Assembly: GCA_028688995.1 (NCBI GenBank)
Contig: JAQTXB010000005.1
Coordinates: forward strand, 101,816 to 165,815
DNA from: Aliarcobacter sp.
GTDB taxonomy: Bacteria > Campylobacterota > Campylobacteria > Campylobacterales > Arcobacteraceae
Reading direction: 5' to 3'
DNA length: 64,000 nucleotides
Shown here: positions 36,893-46,157 of the stretch, piece by piece
How positions within the stretch are numbered: position 1 is the first letter of the stretch
How the letters are laid out: every line of letters begins with the position of its first letter
The notes under the pieces: generated by a model
Databases searched by the model: none
The model's input: the letters and a program-made list of their open reading frames with translations, nothing else
What the model was told of the DNA's origin: nothing
Made by a program: the position numbers and the translations under genes

Positions 36893-37957
36893 CTATTTAT
36901 TTTCAGTATTATTATTTAATACTTTTACTGCCATATCAGGGAAAACTCGCTCATTTCCTTTTGTAACTATTGGCATTCCTTCAGCTAAACCTTCTGCCAT
37001 AATTGCTGCATTTAATCCAAAATAAGTAATAACTTTTACAGGAATCATTACAGCTTTATCATTAGCAATTGTAAAAACTACGTCCATATTAAATCTTTTA
37101 ATAACTGCATCTCTATTTATTACAAGAGCAATATTTTTTGTCTCTTTTGCAAAATTAATTTTTGCGCTTGCTCCATCAAAAATGAATTTATCTCCTGCTT
37201 CTGCTTTAAATCTAACTGGAAAAGTTCTTGTTAATTTATCTCCACTTGGAATTGCTGCATAAAGTTTTGCTTTTATAATTTCATCTGAAATATTTATATC
37301 ATAATCATCACCACTTTTTAATCCACCAATGAATGAAATAGGAAGATTAAAAACAATTTCTAACTCTTCAGTATTTACAATAGTTGCTATTTGTGAACCA
37401 ATATCTAACCATTCATTTAGATTTATATTTTTTTCAACAATAACACCTGAATATGGAGCTTTTATAACTTTTTTAAATTTTTGAATAGTAAGCTCGTTTA
37501 GTTTTGCTTTTGATGAAATAAGATTCTCATTTGCCACATCATATTCAACTTTTGCATCATCAAACACTTTTTGAGAAATAGAGTTTTTTTCAATTAAAGC
37601 ACTATATCTATCATAGTTTTTCTTTGCATTTTTCAACTGAACTTCGTACATATTTACAGCAGCTTGAGAAGCTTTGATTTGTGCATCTAAAATATCAGAA
37701 TCAATTTGAACTAAAACTTCATCTTTTTTTACTTTTTGTCCAACTTCAAAACTTATCTTTTTTACTACCCCTGAACTTTCACTTGCAATCTTTGATTTTT
37801 TATCAAAATTTACAGTTCCTACAAACTCTTGTAAATCATTAATTTCTTGTTTTTTTAATGGCTGTGTTTCAACTAAAGCAGCTTGAGGAGCTGCTGCATT
37901 TAAATTTGAGAACATTAAAAAAGTAGATACTAAGACTAAACTAATTTTTTTTATCAT
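36893..37957 (-). CDS. RND periplasmic membrane-fusion protein
   Basis: The 354-residue adaptor has a signal peptide (MIKKISLVLVSTFLMFSNLN), a lipoyl half (GVVKKISFEVGQKVKKDEVL), a coiled-coil hairpin (about 90-155) and the second lipoyl half (KKVIKAPYSGVIVEKNINLN), followed by a beta-barrel domain. No lipobox Cys is present, so it is probably soluble or held by its signal segment. It links the RND permease with the TolC-type channel of this operon. Confidence 0.93.
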   Translation of the reverse strand: MIKKISLVLVSTFLMFSNLNAAAPQAALVETQPLKKQEINDLQEFVGTVNFDKKSKIASESSGVVKKISFEVGQKVKKDEVLVQIDSDILDAQIKASQAAVNMYEVQLKNAKKNYDRYSALIEKNSISQKVFDDAKVEYDVANENLISSKAKLNELTIQKFKKVIKAPYSGVIVEKNINLNEWLDIGSQIATIVNTEELEIVFNLPISFIGGLKSGDDYDINISDEIIKAKLYAAIPSGDKLTRTFPVRFKAEAGDKFIFDGASAKINFAKETKNIALVINRDAVIKRFNMDVVFTIANDKAVMIPVKVITYFGLNAAIMAEGLAEGMPIVTKGNERVFPDMAVKVLNNNTENK

Positions 37958-37967
37958 TTTTATTTCC

Positions 37968-38195
37968 TTATATTTTTACTATTAATTTATGAACAATTTT
38001 ATGAACTATTGGAGCAACAACTACAATTATTGGAAAAGCACAAACAAACGCAGTTCCCCATGCTCTTAACCAAGAAGATACAAAATTCTCAACAAAACCT
38101 AAATTTATAAATGTAATTATGAAGCTCATTATAAAACTCATAAATAAAGCCATAAAAAAGGCAAAAACTATTCTTTCATATCTTCTACTTATCAT
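37968..38195 (-). CDS. DUF2798-family two-helix membrane protein
   Basis: The 75-residue protein has two membrane helices (FFMALFMSFIMSFIITFINL and, later, WGTAFVCAFPIIVVVAPIVH) after a basic start RRYERIVF, the layout of DUF2798. The function is unknown. Its ATG overlaps the TetR stop by four bases, and the fusion-protein gene follows 10 bases later, so it is embedded in the efflux operon and could be an accessory membrane part. Confidence 0.75.
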   Translation of the reverse strand: MISRRYERIVFAFFMALFMSFIMSFIITFINLGFVENFVSSWLRAWGTAFVCAFPIIVVVAPIVHKIVHKLIVKI

Positions 38196-38791
38196 TTTTT
38201 AACCTCTATTAATTCCCATAAGTTATTTAAAAAAGATTCACCTATATTTTTTGCATCAAAATTTTTCTCACTCATTTTCAAAAGAGCTAAACCTTTTTCA
38301 AAAACTAATAACCCCTCAGCTAAACTCATAGCTTGTGGAATTAATTCATTTTTATCAATTCCTTCTTGAATGATTTTTCGTAATTGAAAATTGAAAAACT
38401 CTTTACAACTTCCATTAAATTCGCACATTACATCATTTTCATCTGATAAAACTATTGATAAATACTCTTTATAACCATTAAAATGTTTAATATTTTCTAC
38501 ACTATCATCTAATACAAATTTAAAACATAAAAATATTTTCTCTTTTGTGCTTTTGATAGTTTGAATAACCTCTAAAAATTGTTTTTGATTTTCTTCTATA
38601 TGTATATTCATTATTTCAAAAACAATATCATCTTTATTTTCAAAATATTCGTAAATAGTTCCTTTGCCAATACCAGCAACTTGGGCAACTTGGGCAACTG
38701 TTAATTTTTTTATTCCAACTTCATGTATTAAATCAATACATGCCATTGCAATCTCTTTTCTTCTTTGTTCTTTATCAACTCTTGGTGCCAT
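38192..38791 (-). CDS. TetR-family repressor of the RND operon
   Basis: The N-terminal helix-turn-helix reads LTVAQVAQVAGIGKGTIYEY (about residues 34-53) followed by FENKDDIVFEI. The ligand-binding C-terminus is divergent, as usual. Length is 199 residues. The gene is the first of the operon and two perfect TGACC-type palindromes lie 40 and 97 bases upstream, so autorepression with de-repression by a pump substrate is likely. Confidence 0.93.
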   Translation of the reverse strand: MAPRVDKEQRRKEIAMACIDLIHEVGIKKLTVAQVAQVAGIGKGTIYEYFENKDDIVFEIMNIHIEENQKQFLEVIQTIKSTKEKIFLCFKFVLDDSVENIKHFNGYKEYLSIVLSDENDVMCEFNGSCKEFFNFQLRKIIQEGIDKNELIPQAMSLAEGLLVFEKGLALLKMSEKNFDAKNIGESFLNNLWELIEVKK

Positions 38792-38824
38792 GATAATCCT
38801 TAAAAAAATATATTCTTTATTGAC

Positions 38825-38837
38825 TGACCGTCGGTCA
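38825..38837. promoter_or_regulatory. TetR operator 1
   Basis: TGACCG-T-CGGTCA is a perfect 6-1-6 palindrome 34 bases upstream of the tetR ATG. Its TGACC/GGTCA arms match operator site 2. Confidence 0.75.
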
Positions 38838-38881
38838 AGTTTAGAAGTATACTAAGAGAAACTTAATTTATTTTTAATTTC

Positions 38882-38894
38882 TGACCAATGGTCA
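38882..38894. promoter_or_regulatory. TetR operator 2
   Basis: TGACCA-A-TGGTCA is a perfect 6-1-6 palindrome with centre 57 bases from operator 1. Two such sites in one intergenic region suggest cooperative binding by the TetR protein. Confidence 0.72.
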
Positions 38895-38901
38895 ATAAAG
38901 A

Positions 38902-38931
38902 TTTAAAAAAATCAATAGCTAAAAAGCTATT
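38902..38931 (-). terminator. Intrinsic terminator after selO
   Basis: On the minus strand, AATAGCT-TTTT-AGCTATT is followed by GATTTTTTTAAATC. The seven-base stem with a T7 tract right after selO is a clear Rho-independent terminator. Confidence 0.75.
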
Positions 38932-38934
38932 AAT

Positions 38935-40386
38935 TTAAGAAGAACAAGATAGTTTTATATTTGCATGTTTCATTGGAGTCGGCTGTGCATATCTTTCAAA
39001 ATCAGGATGTTCATCATAGGGATTTTGAGCGATTTTTAATAAATCATTTACCAAAGTATAATCACCTTCATGGGCTTTTTCAATAGCTTCTTGAAGAATA
39101 TAGTTTTTTAATATATATTTTGGATTTACTTTTTTCATAACTTCAAATCTTGATTCAAAAGTTGTTTCTTGCTCATCACAAACTTTTTTATAAGATTCAA
39201 ACCAATTTTTAAGTGGCTCTTGAAAAACTGCTATATCAAGAATTGAGCTTAAATCTTCAAAAGATTTAAGATGGGTGAGTCTATAAAAGAAAACATTGTA
39301 ATCCATCTTTGCATTTTCTAAACTTCCAAGTAATTCTAAAATCAAATTAAGATTTGAATTTCCACTTTTTGAAGCATCCAAACCTAATCTTTTGTTCATT
39401 AAATCCAAATATACCTTTTCATGTTGCGGTAAAAAAGTTCTCATATAAGATTCTAATTTACTCTCATCACAAATCAGTTTTAAAGCATTAATAAGTGCAA
39501 ACAGATTCCATCTAGCCACATAAGGTTGATTATTATAAGAGTATCTTCCCTCTTCATCTGTGTGATTACAAATAGCATTTTTTTCAAAATAATCCATAAA
39601 AGCATAAGGACCATAATCAATAGTAAGTCCTGCAACTGAAAAGTTATCAGTATTCATAACTCCATGTTGGAAGCCATAAACTTGCCATAAAGCCAAAAGT
39701 TCAGCTGTTTTATCTGTCAAAGAATAAAACATTTTTTCATATTTATTCTCTTCATTTTCTAAATGTGGATATGACTGTTTTATCACATAATCTGCTAGTT
39801 GAGAGATTGTCTCTTTATCTCTACTTCGAGCAAAAAACTCAAATGTTCCTACTCTTATCCAAGATGGTGACATTCTCAAAACTATAGCACAAGACTCTTG
39901 TTCCCACTCTCTGTGAGCAAAAGTATCAGAATCAATAATCCCTAAAGCTCTAGTTGTAGGAATTCCCAGACCAAACATAGCTTCACTCATAATATATTCT
40001 CGAATTGATGAACGCAAAACAGCTCTTCCATCACCACTTCGTGAATATCGTGTAAGTCCTGAACCTTTTGTTTGTAAGTGCCAATTATTTACACTTCCAA
40101 GATTTATAGCCCTTCCATCTCCAAGCTGTGGAACAAAATAGCCAAATTGATGCCCAGCATAAGCCATAGCATAAGGAGTTGAACCCTCTAAAATCTTGCT
40201 TCCATTTATAAAATCTACAAATTCTTGAGTTTCACACTCTGAATAATCAAGATTTATTAAATCACAAGCAAGTGGATTAAAAGATACAAGTTTTGGATTT
40301 TTTAGTGGAGTGGGATTTACTTTGTGATAATACTTTTCATCAAACTCGAAATAATCAACTTCAAGTTTTAATTCATTTAATTTCAT
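38935..40386 (-). CDS. selO: SelO/YdiU protein adenylyltransferase
   Basis: This pseudokinase-fold enzyme transfers AMP to protein hydroxyl groups and is linked to redox stress. The family segments are AYAGHQFGYFVPQLGDGRAI, LQTKGSGLTRYSRSGDGRAV, SSIREYIMSEAM and GVMNTDNFSVAGLTIDYGP with metal ligands Asn and Asp. The 483-residue protein ends in LSCSS; this Cys occupies the position of selenocysteine in animal SelO. It is followed by a strong terminator and is divergent from the methyltransferase gene. Confidence 0.94.
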   Translation of the reverse strand: MKLNELKLEVDYFEFDEKYYHKVNPTPLKNPKLVSFNPLACDLINLDYSECETQEFVDFINGSKILEGSTPYAMAYAGHQFGYFVPQLGDGRAINLGSVNNWHLQTKGSGLTRYSRSGDGRAVLRSSIREYIMSEAMFGLGIPTTRALGIIDSDTFAHREWEQESCAIVLRMSPSWIRVGTFEFFARSRDKETISQLADYVIKQSYPHLENEENKYEKMFYSLTDKTAELLALWQVYGFQHGVMNTDNFSVAGLTIDYGPYAFMDYFEKNAICNHTDEEGRYSYNNQPYVARWNLFALINALKLICDESKLESYMRTFLPQHEKVYLDLMNKRLGLDASKSGNSNLNLILELLGSLENAKMDYNVFFYRLTHLKSFEDLSSILDIAVFQEPLKNWFESYKKVCDEQETTFESRFEVMKKVNPKYILKNYILQEAIEKAHEGDYTLVNDLLKIAQNPYDEHPDFERYAQPTPMKHANIKLSCSS

Positions 40387-40587
40387 AATTTTTCTCTTTT
40401 GATAAATATTTGTTTATATATGCAAGAAGCTTACCAAAAGGGAACATAAAAGAGGATAATTTCACTCTTATTAAACAACAATAATTACTATAATTTAGAT
40501 TCTTTTAGCTTAATTATTAAATCCCAACCAAAAACTAAGCCTATATACTGTATAGATAAAATTGCTCGTAAAAAAAGGAATAATTAT

Positions 40588-41673
40588 ATGATTAAGAATT
40601 TACAATCTATCAAACCAGATAGACCTAATATTATAACTTCGCAAATCGAAGGAATAGGCTTCTATCGTAAGATGGATACAAAAGCAACCGTTGAGCAGAT
40701 GATTGCAGGAAAATATATTCTTGTGGAAGAATATTATAGCAACGGTTTACAAGTTTTAAATGAACTAAAAAAGAATCTTTTAGAAAAATTCAATGACAAA
40801 AGTTTTCAAGGACAACGAGATTATCGAACAGCTTTTAGAAAAGCTTCTCACCGATTACTAATCAAAGTAAAAGATAATAAACTAGATGTTAAAAAAGCTC
40901 CAAATATTGGTTGGTTAAAGTCACTTTATCCAGAGGTTTCAGAGTTTTATATCTCTTTTCCAGAAGTTCAAGGAATGAATAGTTCATGGCAATGGCATGA
41001 AAAAGGTCTTGAGATTAAAACTCTGAATTTAACTCTTCACCCTTATTATGGAACATATTTTCCAACACGATTTGACCATTTAAAACTGTTTGATAAGTGG
41101 CTAAAGAAATATGATGGACCTAAAGATACGGCAATTGATATTGGTATTGGAAGTGGAATTTTAACATTTCAATTAATTCAAAATGGCTTTAATAATATTT
41201 TTGCAAGTGATTCAAATAAAAATGCAATTATTGGTGTTGCTAAAGAGTGTGAAAGATTAAAATTTGAAGATAAAGTAACACTAAATTATGGAGATTTATT
41301 TGAGAATTGTGATATTTTGGCCGATGTAATTGTATTTAATCCTCCTTGGTTATTGGCAAAACATAATTTAGAAGAAGGAATTGATAAAGCTATGTATTAT
41401 GAAGAAGAACTATTTCCAAAGTTTTTTGAAGAAGCAAAAAAACATCTAAAAGAAGATGGAAAATTGGTTTTAATATTCTCTAATTTAGCCCAAGAAGTTG
41501 ATAAAGAAAGTTCTCATCCAATAATTGAAGAACTACAAAAAAACAATAGATTTAGAAAAGATTTACACCTAAGACGAGAAGTAAGAGCTTCATCAAGAAG
41601 AACACAAAGAACAGATTCAAGAGAGACTGAAAAAGTTGAATTATGGGTTTTAGCTCACAAAAAAGTGAAATAA
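40588..41673 (+). CDS. Class I SAM-dependent methyltransferase
   Basis: The 361-residue protein has the SAM-binding motif I TAIDIGIGSGILTFQL (about residues 187-202), an acidic residue in FASDSNKNA, and the N6/N5-type motif IV VFNPPWLL. NPPW motifs occur in enzymes acting on amide or amine nitrogen of glutamine, DNA or RNA bases. The N-terminal 150 residues are of unknown fold, and the C-terminus is very basic (RREVRASSRRTQRTDSRE), which could bind nucleic acid. AAAAAAGGA precedes the ATG. The substrate is unknown. Confidence 0.82.
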   Translation: MIKNLQSIKPDRPNIITSQIEGIGFYRKMDTKATVEQMIAGKYILVEEYYSNGLQVLNELKKNLLEKFNDKSFQGQRDYRTAFRKASHRLLIKVKDNKLDVKKAPNIGWLKSLYPEVSEFYISFPEVQGMNSSWQWHEKGLEIKTLNLTLHPYYGTYFPTRFDHLKLFDKWLKKYDGPKDTAIDIGIGSGILTFQLIQNGFNNIFASDSNKNAIIGVAKECERLKFEDKVTLNYGDLFENCDILADVIVFNPPWLLAKHNLEEGIDKAMYYEEELFPKFFEEAKKHLKEDGKLVLIFSNLAQEVDKESSHPIIEELQKNNRFRKDLHLRREVRASSRRTQRTDSRETEKVELWVLAHKKVK

Positions 41674-41700
41674 GTAAAGAAGCCTAAGCGCTCTTTACTT
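41672..41700. terminator. Terminator between the methyltransferase and phosphatase genes
   Basis: AAGTAAAGA (41672-41680) and TCTTTACTT (41692-41700) form a 9-bp stem with an 11-base loop, followed by TTT on the plus strand. It lies at the junction of two convergent genes. Confidence 0.6.
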
Positions 41701-42139
41701 TTTCATCAATCAAATTTCTAACACAAATATCAATCATCTCAAAAACTTTATCAAAACCCTCAAAACCATCAAAAAAATATGGGTCAGGAACACACTCTCC
41801 ATTAAAACCAAAATCACCAAGTTTTATAGGATTTTTACAACCTAAGTTTTTTAGATTTGAAATATTGCTATCATCAAGTCCAACTATTAAATCAAAGGTT
41901 TTAAAATCTGATTTTTTAACTTGTTGCGCTTTCTGATTTGAAATATCAACACCATTTAATTTTCCAACTTTAATAGAGTTTTCACAAGGAGCTTCTCCAA
42001 TATGCCAATGTCCAGTTCCTGCACTTTCAATCACTAAATTTAAATTTTTTTCTTTTATATACTGCTTTGCTATTCCCTCAGCAAGTGGCGAACGGCAAAT
42101 ATTTCCTAAACACACAAATAAAATTGACTTTACTTCCAT
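41684..42139 (-). CDS. Low-molecular-weight protein tyrosine phosphatase
   Basis: The active-site loop is FVCLGNICRSPLAEG with nucleophile C10, C15 and R16. The general acid is D119 in VPDPYF. Length 151 residues is typical. Such enzymes act on tyrosine-phosphorylated proteins, often in surface polysaccharide control, or on small phosphates. No tyrosine kinase or capsule gene lies nearby. Its start overlaps the stop of the upstream CPXCG gene by one base. Confidence 0.93.
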   Translation of the reverse strand: MEVKSILFVCLGNICRSPLAEGIAKQYIKEKNLNLVIESAGTGHWHIGEAPCENSIKVGKLNGVDISNQKAQQVKKSDFKTFDLIVGLDDSNISNLKNLGCKNPIKLGDFGFNGECVPDPYFFDGFEGFDKVFEMIDICVRNLIDEKVKSA

Positions 42140-42333
42140 TAAAATTCATTTCCTTCAATACTATTATAAGAATAAGTTTTTATCTCGCCATCTTCAACGA
42201 TATAAGAGATTTCTATTGGTCTACAGCACACTTCACAATCATCAACAACACTTTCATGGCCATAAATACCTGTGTCTAAAAGAATCGAAATTGCTTGTAA
42301 ACAATATGGACATTGTATATGTATCTCTTCCAT
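42139..42333 (-). CDS. CPXCG-motif cysteine-rich protein
   Basis: The 64-residue protein has two cysteine pairs, IQCPYCLQAI and DDCEVCCRPIEI, typical of the small CPXCG family predicted to bind zinc. The family's function is not established. It is coupled to the phosphatase gene and divergent from another zinc-ribbon gene. Confidence 0.8.
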   Translation of the reverse strand: MEEIHIQCPYCLQAISILLDTGIYGHESVVDDCEVCCRPIEISYIVEDGEIKTYSYNSIEGNEF

Positions 42334-42426
42334 TTTTTATCCTTTTTGTTAGTTTATCAAAACATTAATTAATCATTTAAAACTATAAAATATGTTACTA
42401 TTTCAAAAATTTCAAAAGGATAAATC

Positions 42427-42588
42427 ATAGCAACTTGTAAAAATTGTAAAAATGAAATCGAAGCAAAAAAAAGACAATGCCCCTACTGTGGAATTTTAAA
42501 TCCAACAGTAACCCTAAAAGATGTTTTTGTAGGGATAGCTATTGTTTTATTCGTTATGAGTATAGTAACTTATTTTGTAAATAACTAA
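42427..42588 (+). CDS. Zinc-ribbon membrane peptide, apparent AUA start
   Basis: From ATA at 42427 the frame encodes 53 residues: (M)ATCKNCKNEIEAKKRQCPYC with C4, C7, C18 and C21 forming a zinc ribbon, then one membrane helix (VFVGIAIVLFVMSIVTYFV). AAAGGA lies six bases before the ATA, the best ribosome site spacing. An in-frame TAA lies two codons upstream. The only in-frame ATG is inside the membrane helix (42556), which would lose the zinc site. Initiation at AUA or at the AUC just before it is inferred. Confidence 0.65.
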   Translation: MATCKNCKNEIEAKKRQCPYCGILNPTVTLKDVFVGIAIVLFVMSIVTYFVNN

Positions 42589-43140
42589 TTATCTTCTTGT
42601 GATAATTGCATATAAAAATCCAATTCCTAAACCAATAAAGTGAGCATACCAAGCAATTGGAAGTCCAATAATAAGAGGAGCAACTGAGATTAACAAAATC
42701 CAAGTTATTATTCCACCTCTTTGAGCTTTATCATAATAAGCAACAAATCCAAGCAGAGCACAAATAGCTCCTGAAGCTCCAACTAAATTTACATTATGGT
42801 CTAAATAAAAGATATAAGCAAATGATAAAATTGAAGTTAATAATCCTGTTATTAAATATAATGCAACAAACTTTTTAGGACCTATAAATCTTTCAATTAA
42901 ATTCCCAAATTGCCAAAGAACAAACATATTCATTCCAAGATGGGCAATTCCACCATGGGCAAAAATTGTACTTAAGGGTTGCCACCAAAAACCATATACT
43001 AAAAAATATAGATTTAATCCAAATAATAAACCACCATTAGTTATGTTTATTTGAATAATATACATTAAAACTGTAATTATGATTAGAACATTCGTGGCAG
43101 TAAAATCTTTTCTACTAAAGTTTTTTAACATTGTTTTCAT
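42589..43140 (-). CDS. Rhomboid-family intramembrane serine protease
   Basis: The 183-residue, six-helix protein has the rhomboid catalytic dyad: Ser123 in NLVGASGAICALLGF and His167 in WYAHFIGLGIGF. The HGGIAHLGMNMFVLW segment supplies the oxyanion-region His and Asn. Rhomboids cut membrane proteins within the bilayer. Its start overlaps the preceding gene by 26 bases, and it closes the bamD-lon operon. Confidence 0.93.
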   Translation of the reverse strand: MKTMLKNFSRKDFTATNVLIIITVLMYIIQINITNGGLLFGLNLYFLVYGFWWQPLSTIFAHGGIAHLGMNMFVLWQFGNLIERFIGPKKFVALYLITGLLTSILSFAYIFYLDHNVNLVGASGAICALLGFVAYYDKAQRGGIITWILLISVAPLIIGLPIAWYAHFIGLGIGFLYAIITRR

Positions 43141-43708
43141 ACACCTTTATCGTACAATCTATTTTTGAAGCAATCTCATTTTTATCATATAATCTAAAAT
43201 CTATATAAAATTTAAAAATCTCTTTATCATCAGCTAGAAACGAGGTTAAAATTCCCCCTGAACAAAACTTACAATTACTTATTTTTTTATTTTGTTCTTT
43301 TCTATCATTTTCAATTATCTCATATTTAATAGTTAAATACTTACTTATATCAACTTTTGGTTTTTTCTCTATTGATTTTACATAATAACTATTTAATTCA
43401 TTCAAAGAGATAAAATCTTCAATAATAGAGGGAGTTTGTTGGGATTTTTTATAAGAGCCTTCTAATTTATAAAAGCCTTTATTAAAGGCTTTCATAGATT
43501 TATTTAGAAGTTCTTGGTTATAAACTTTAGAAACAGAGAAAACCTCTTTTTCACAAGAAAGAGGAATAACTTCCTCTTTTGTAACTTCATCATAACCATC
43601 ATTTGCAATATATTTTGTATAAATAGTGATAGTTATTACAATTAGAACTATGGAAGCTATAGTAAAAAAGTTATTTACTAATATACTATCTCTAGCTCCT
43701 TTTCTCAT
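43115..43708 (-). CDS. Membrane-anchored protein of unknown function
   Basis: One N-terminal helix (about residues 13-31, FFTIASIVLIVITITIYTKY) anchors a 165-residue domain likely in the periplasm. It has a Cys pair in NCKFCSGG near residue 147 and isolated Cys residues at about 53 and 187. I do not recognise the family. It sits between lon and the rhomboid gene, four bases after lon and overlapping rhomboid, so it may be a partner or substrate of one of these proteases. Confidence 0.75.
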   Translation of the reverse strand: MRKGARDSILVNNFFTIASIVLIVITITIYTKYIANDGYDEVTKEEVIPLSCEKEVFSVSKVYNQELLNKSMKAFNKGFYKLEGSYKKSQQTPSIIEDFISLNELNSYYVKSIEKKPKVDISKYLTIKYEIIENDRKEQNKKISNCKFCSGGILTSFLADDKEIFKFYIDFRLYDKNEIASKIDCTIKVYENNVKKL

Positions 43709-43712
43709 ATAT

Positions 43713-46130
43713 TTATACTAAAGCCTCTTTAAGTACATCTTCTATTACATCTACTGCTTTTATTTCCATAGCATCTTTTACTTCTTGAGGAATTTCATCT
43801 AAATCTCTCTCAAAATTCTTTCTAGGAATTAAAGCTTTTTTCATTTTTGCTTTATATGCTGCAATTAACTTCTCTTTTAGTCCACCAATTGGTAAAACTT
43901 TTCCTGAAAGTGTTAATTCACCAGTCATTGCAACATCTGATTTTATGGGCTTTTCAGCTAAGATTGAAGCTATTGTTAAAGCCATTGTAATTCCAGCACT
44001 TGGCCCATCTTTTGGAGTTGCACCCTCTGGAATATGTAAGTGAATATCGTATCTTTTATAAACTTCACTTGCATCTACCATTGTTTTATCTGTAATTTCT
44101 TGAGCACTTTTTGGAATAATCTCACTATCAATTAATAAAACACCTTTATCAATTAAAACTTTTACAACTGAATAAGAGATTCTTGAAGACTCTTTCATAA
44201 CTTCCCCAAGATTTCCAGTTACAGATAATGTACCTTTTCCTTTTAGTTTAATAGCTTCAATTTTTAAAACATCTCCACCAACTGAAGTCCATGCTAATCC
44301 ATTTGCAATTCCAATTGAATTTTTCTTATCAGCTGGGTCAATTTCAAAAATTGGATTATCTAAATATGCTTTTAAATCTTTTGTTCCGATTGTTACTTTT
44401 TCAATGGTTTCATCATTTAAAATCTGTTTTACAACTTTTCTAAATAGTTTTGAGAATACTCTTCGTAAATTTCTTACTCCAGCTTCCCTTGTATATTTTG
44501 AAATAATCATCTCAATAGTTGCTTTATTTATATTAACTTCAGATTTTTGAAGTCCATGTTTTGCTAACTCTTGAGGAATTAAATAATCTTTTGCAATATG
44601 ATATTTTTCATTTGGAGTATAAGATGAAATTTCAATAAATTCCATTCTATCTCTTAATGGTGCTGGAATTTTTCTAGCATCATTTGCTGTTGATACAAAA
44701 ATAACTTGAGATAAATCAAGTGGAAAATTTAGATATAAATCTCTAAATTCATGATTTTGTTCAGGGTCTAGAATCTCTAACATAACAGCAGTTGGATCAC
44801 CTCTGTGATTTGCTCCTAGTTTGTCAATTTCATCTAAAACCATTACAGGATTCATTTTTTTTGCGTCAATTAGACCTTTAACTAATCTTCCTGGCATTGC
44901 TCCAACATAAGTTCTTCTATGACCTCTTAACTCATTTACATCTTCCATTCCACCAAGAGCAACTCTTATTAATGGTCTTTGTAAAGCTTTTGCTATTGAG
45001 TTTGCTAATGAAGTTTTACCAACACCTGGAGGTCCTACAAAACATAAAACTGTACCTTTAGATTTTAAATCTTCAATATTTCTTTGCTCAAGTAGTTGTT
45101 TAACTGCAAAATATTCAGAGATTCTCTCTTTTGGTTTTACTAGTGAATAATGATCTTTATTTAATTGTTCTTCAACATTTTTTACAGATATTTTTTCATT
45201 TGCATATTCACCAAAAGGAATATCTAAAACTTGCTCAACATAAGTTTGTAAAAGTGAAGCATCTGGAGAATCTGGATTCATTCTTCCAAGTTTTTCAACT
45301 TGTTTTTTTGTCTCTTTATAAGCTTCTTTTGGCATAAACGCTTTTTTAGCTTTTAGTTTTTTCTTATAAGATTTAATCTCTTCATCTTTTTGATTATCAC
45401 TTCCAAGCTCTTTTTGGATAGCTTTAATTTGCTCTTTTAAGAAATAATCTTTATGAGTTTTTTCTATTTTAGAGTTTACTTTTTGAGTAATTTCTTTTTG
45501 AATTTTAAAAGATTCAATCTCTTTTTTAATTACTTCAATAATATCAAACAATCTTTGTTCAATATTTGTTTGAGCAAATAGTTTATAAGCCTCATCTTTT
45601 TTAACTTTTAAAACAGATGAAATTAAATCTGCAATTCTTGTAGCATCATCATTTTCTTCAATTGTTTTTACTAAATCAGCAGGGAATTTAATATTTAATC
45701 TTGATAATTTTTTTACATTTTCAATTAAAACTTCAATAACTGATTTAATACTCTCTTCATTTGAAGGTTCACTTTTTAGAATATCAACTTTTGCAAATAA
45801 AGAATCTTCTTTTATAAATTCAGAAATATGGCCTTTTACTAAACCTTGAAAAAGTACTTTTATTTTACCATCAGGTAAAGATACTTTTCTCATAATATTT
45901 CCAACAACTCCAACATCATAAAAAGAGTCAGCTTCTCTTTTTCCCTCTTTCCCATGTTTAGAAACAGTAACAACTACAAGTTTGTTGTGTTCTATAGCAT
46001 ATTCAACCGCTTTAATATTTTCTTCATTGCTTAAAAAAAGAGGAGCAATCATAAAAGGATATAAAAATATATCATCTTCTATTATTAAAGGTATAGTTTG
46101 TGGGAATTCATCATAATTTTCTAATTCCAT
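43713..46130 (-). CDS. lon: ATP-dependent protease Lon
   Basis: This cytoplasmic AAA+ protease degrades misfolded and regulatory proteins. The N-terminal Lon domain (about 10-210) begins IPLIIEDDIFLYPFMIAPLF. Walker A is FVGPPGVGKTSLANSI (about 360), Walker B is PVMVLDEIDKLG. The catalytic dyad is Ser in PKDGPSAGITMAL (about 690) and Lys in GGLKEKLIAAYKAKM (about 735). The 805-residue length is standard. It lies 27 bases after bamD with GGAG before the ATG. Confidence 0.97.
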   Translation of the reverse strand: MELENYDEFPQTIPLIIEDDIFLYPFMIAPLFLSNEENIKAVEYAIEHNKLVVVTVSKHGKEGKREADSFYDVGVVGNIMRKVSLPDGKIKVLFQGLVKGHISEFIKEDSLFAKVDILKSEPSNEESIKSVIEVLIENVKKLSRLNIKFPADLVKTIEENDDATRIADLISSVLKVKKDEAYKLFAQTNIEQRLFDIIEVIKKEIESFKIQKEITQKVNSKIEKTHKDYFLKEQIKAIQKELGSDNQKDEEIKSYKKKLKAKKAFMPKEAYKETKKQVEKLGRMNPDSPDASLLQTYVEQVLDIPFGEYANEKISVKNVEEQLNKDHYSLVKPKERISEYFAVKQLLEQRNIEDLKSKGTVLCFVGPPGVGKTSLANSIAKALQRPLIRVALGGMEDVNELRGHRRTYVGAMPGRLVKGLIDAKKMNPVMVLDEIDKLGANHRGDPTAVMLEILDPEQNHEFRDLYLNFPLDLSQVIFVSTANDARKIPAPLRDRMEFIEISSYTPNEKYHIAKDYLIPQELAKHGLQKSEVNINKATIEMIISKYTREAGVRNLRRVFSKLFRKVVKQILNDETIEKVTIGTKDLKAYLDNPIFEIDPADKKNSIGIANGLAWTSVGGDVLKIEAIKLKGKGTLSVTGNLGEVMKESSRISYSVVKVLIDKGVLLIDSEIIPKSAQEITDKTMVDASEVYKRYDIHLHIPEGATPKDGPSAGITMALTIASILAEKPIKSDVAMTGELTLSGKVLPIGGLKEKLIAAYKAKMKKALIPRKNFERDLDEIPQEVKDAMEIKAVDVIEDVLKEALV

Positions 46131-46157
46131 TTAATTCAACTCCAAAATCTATAATAT

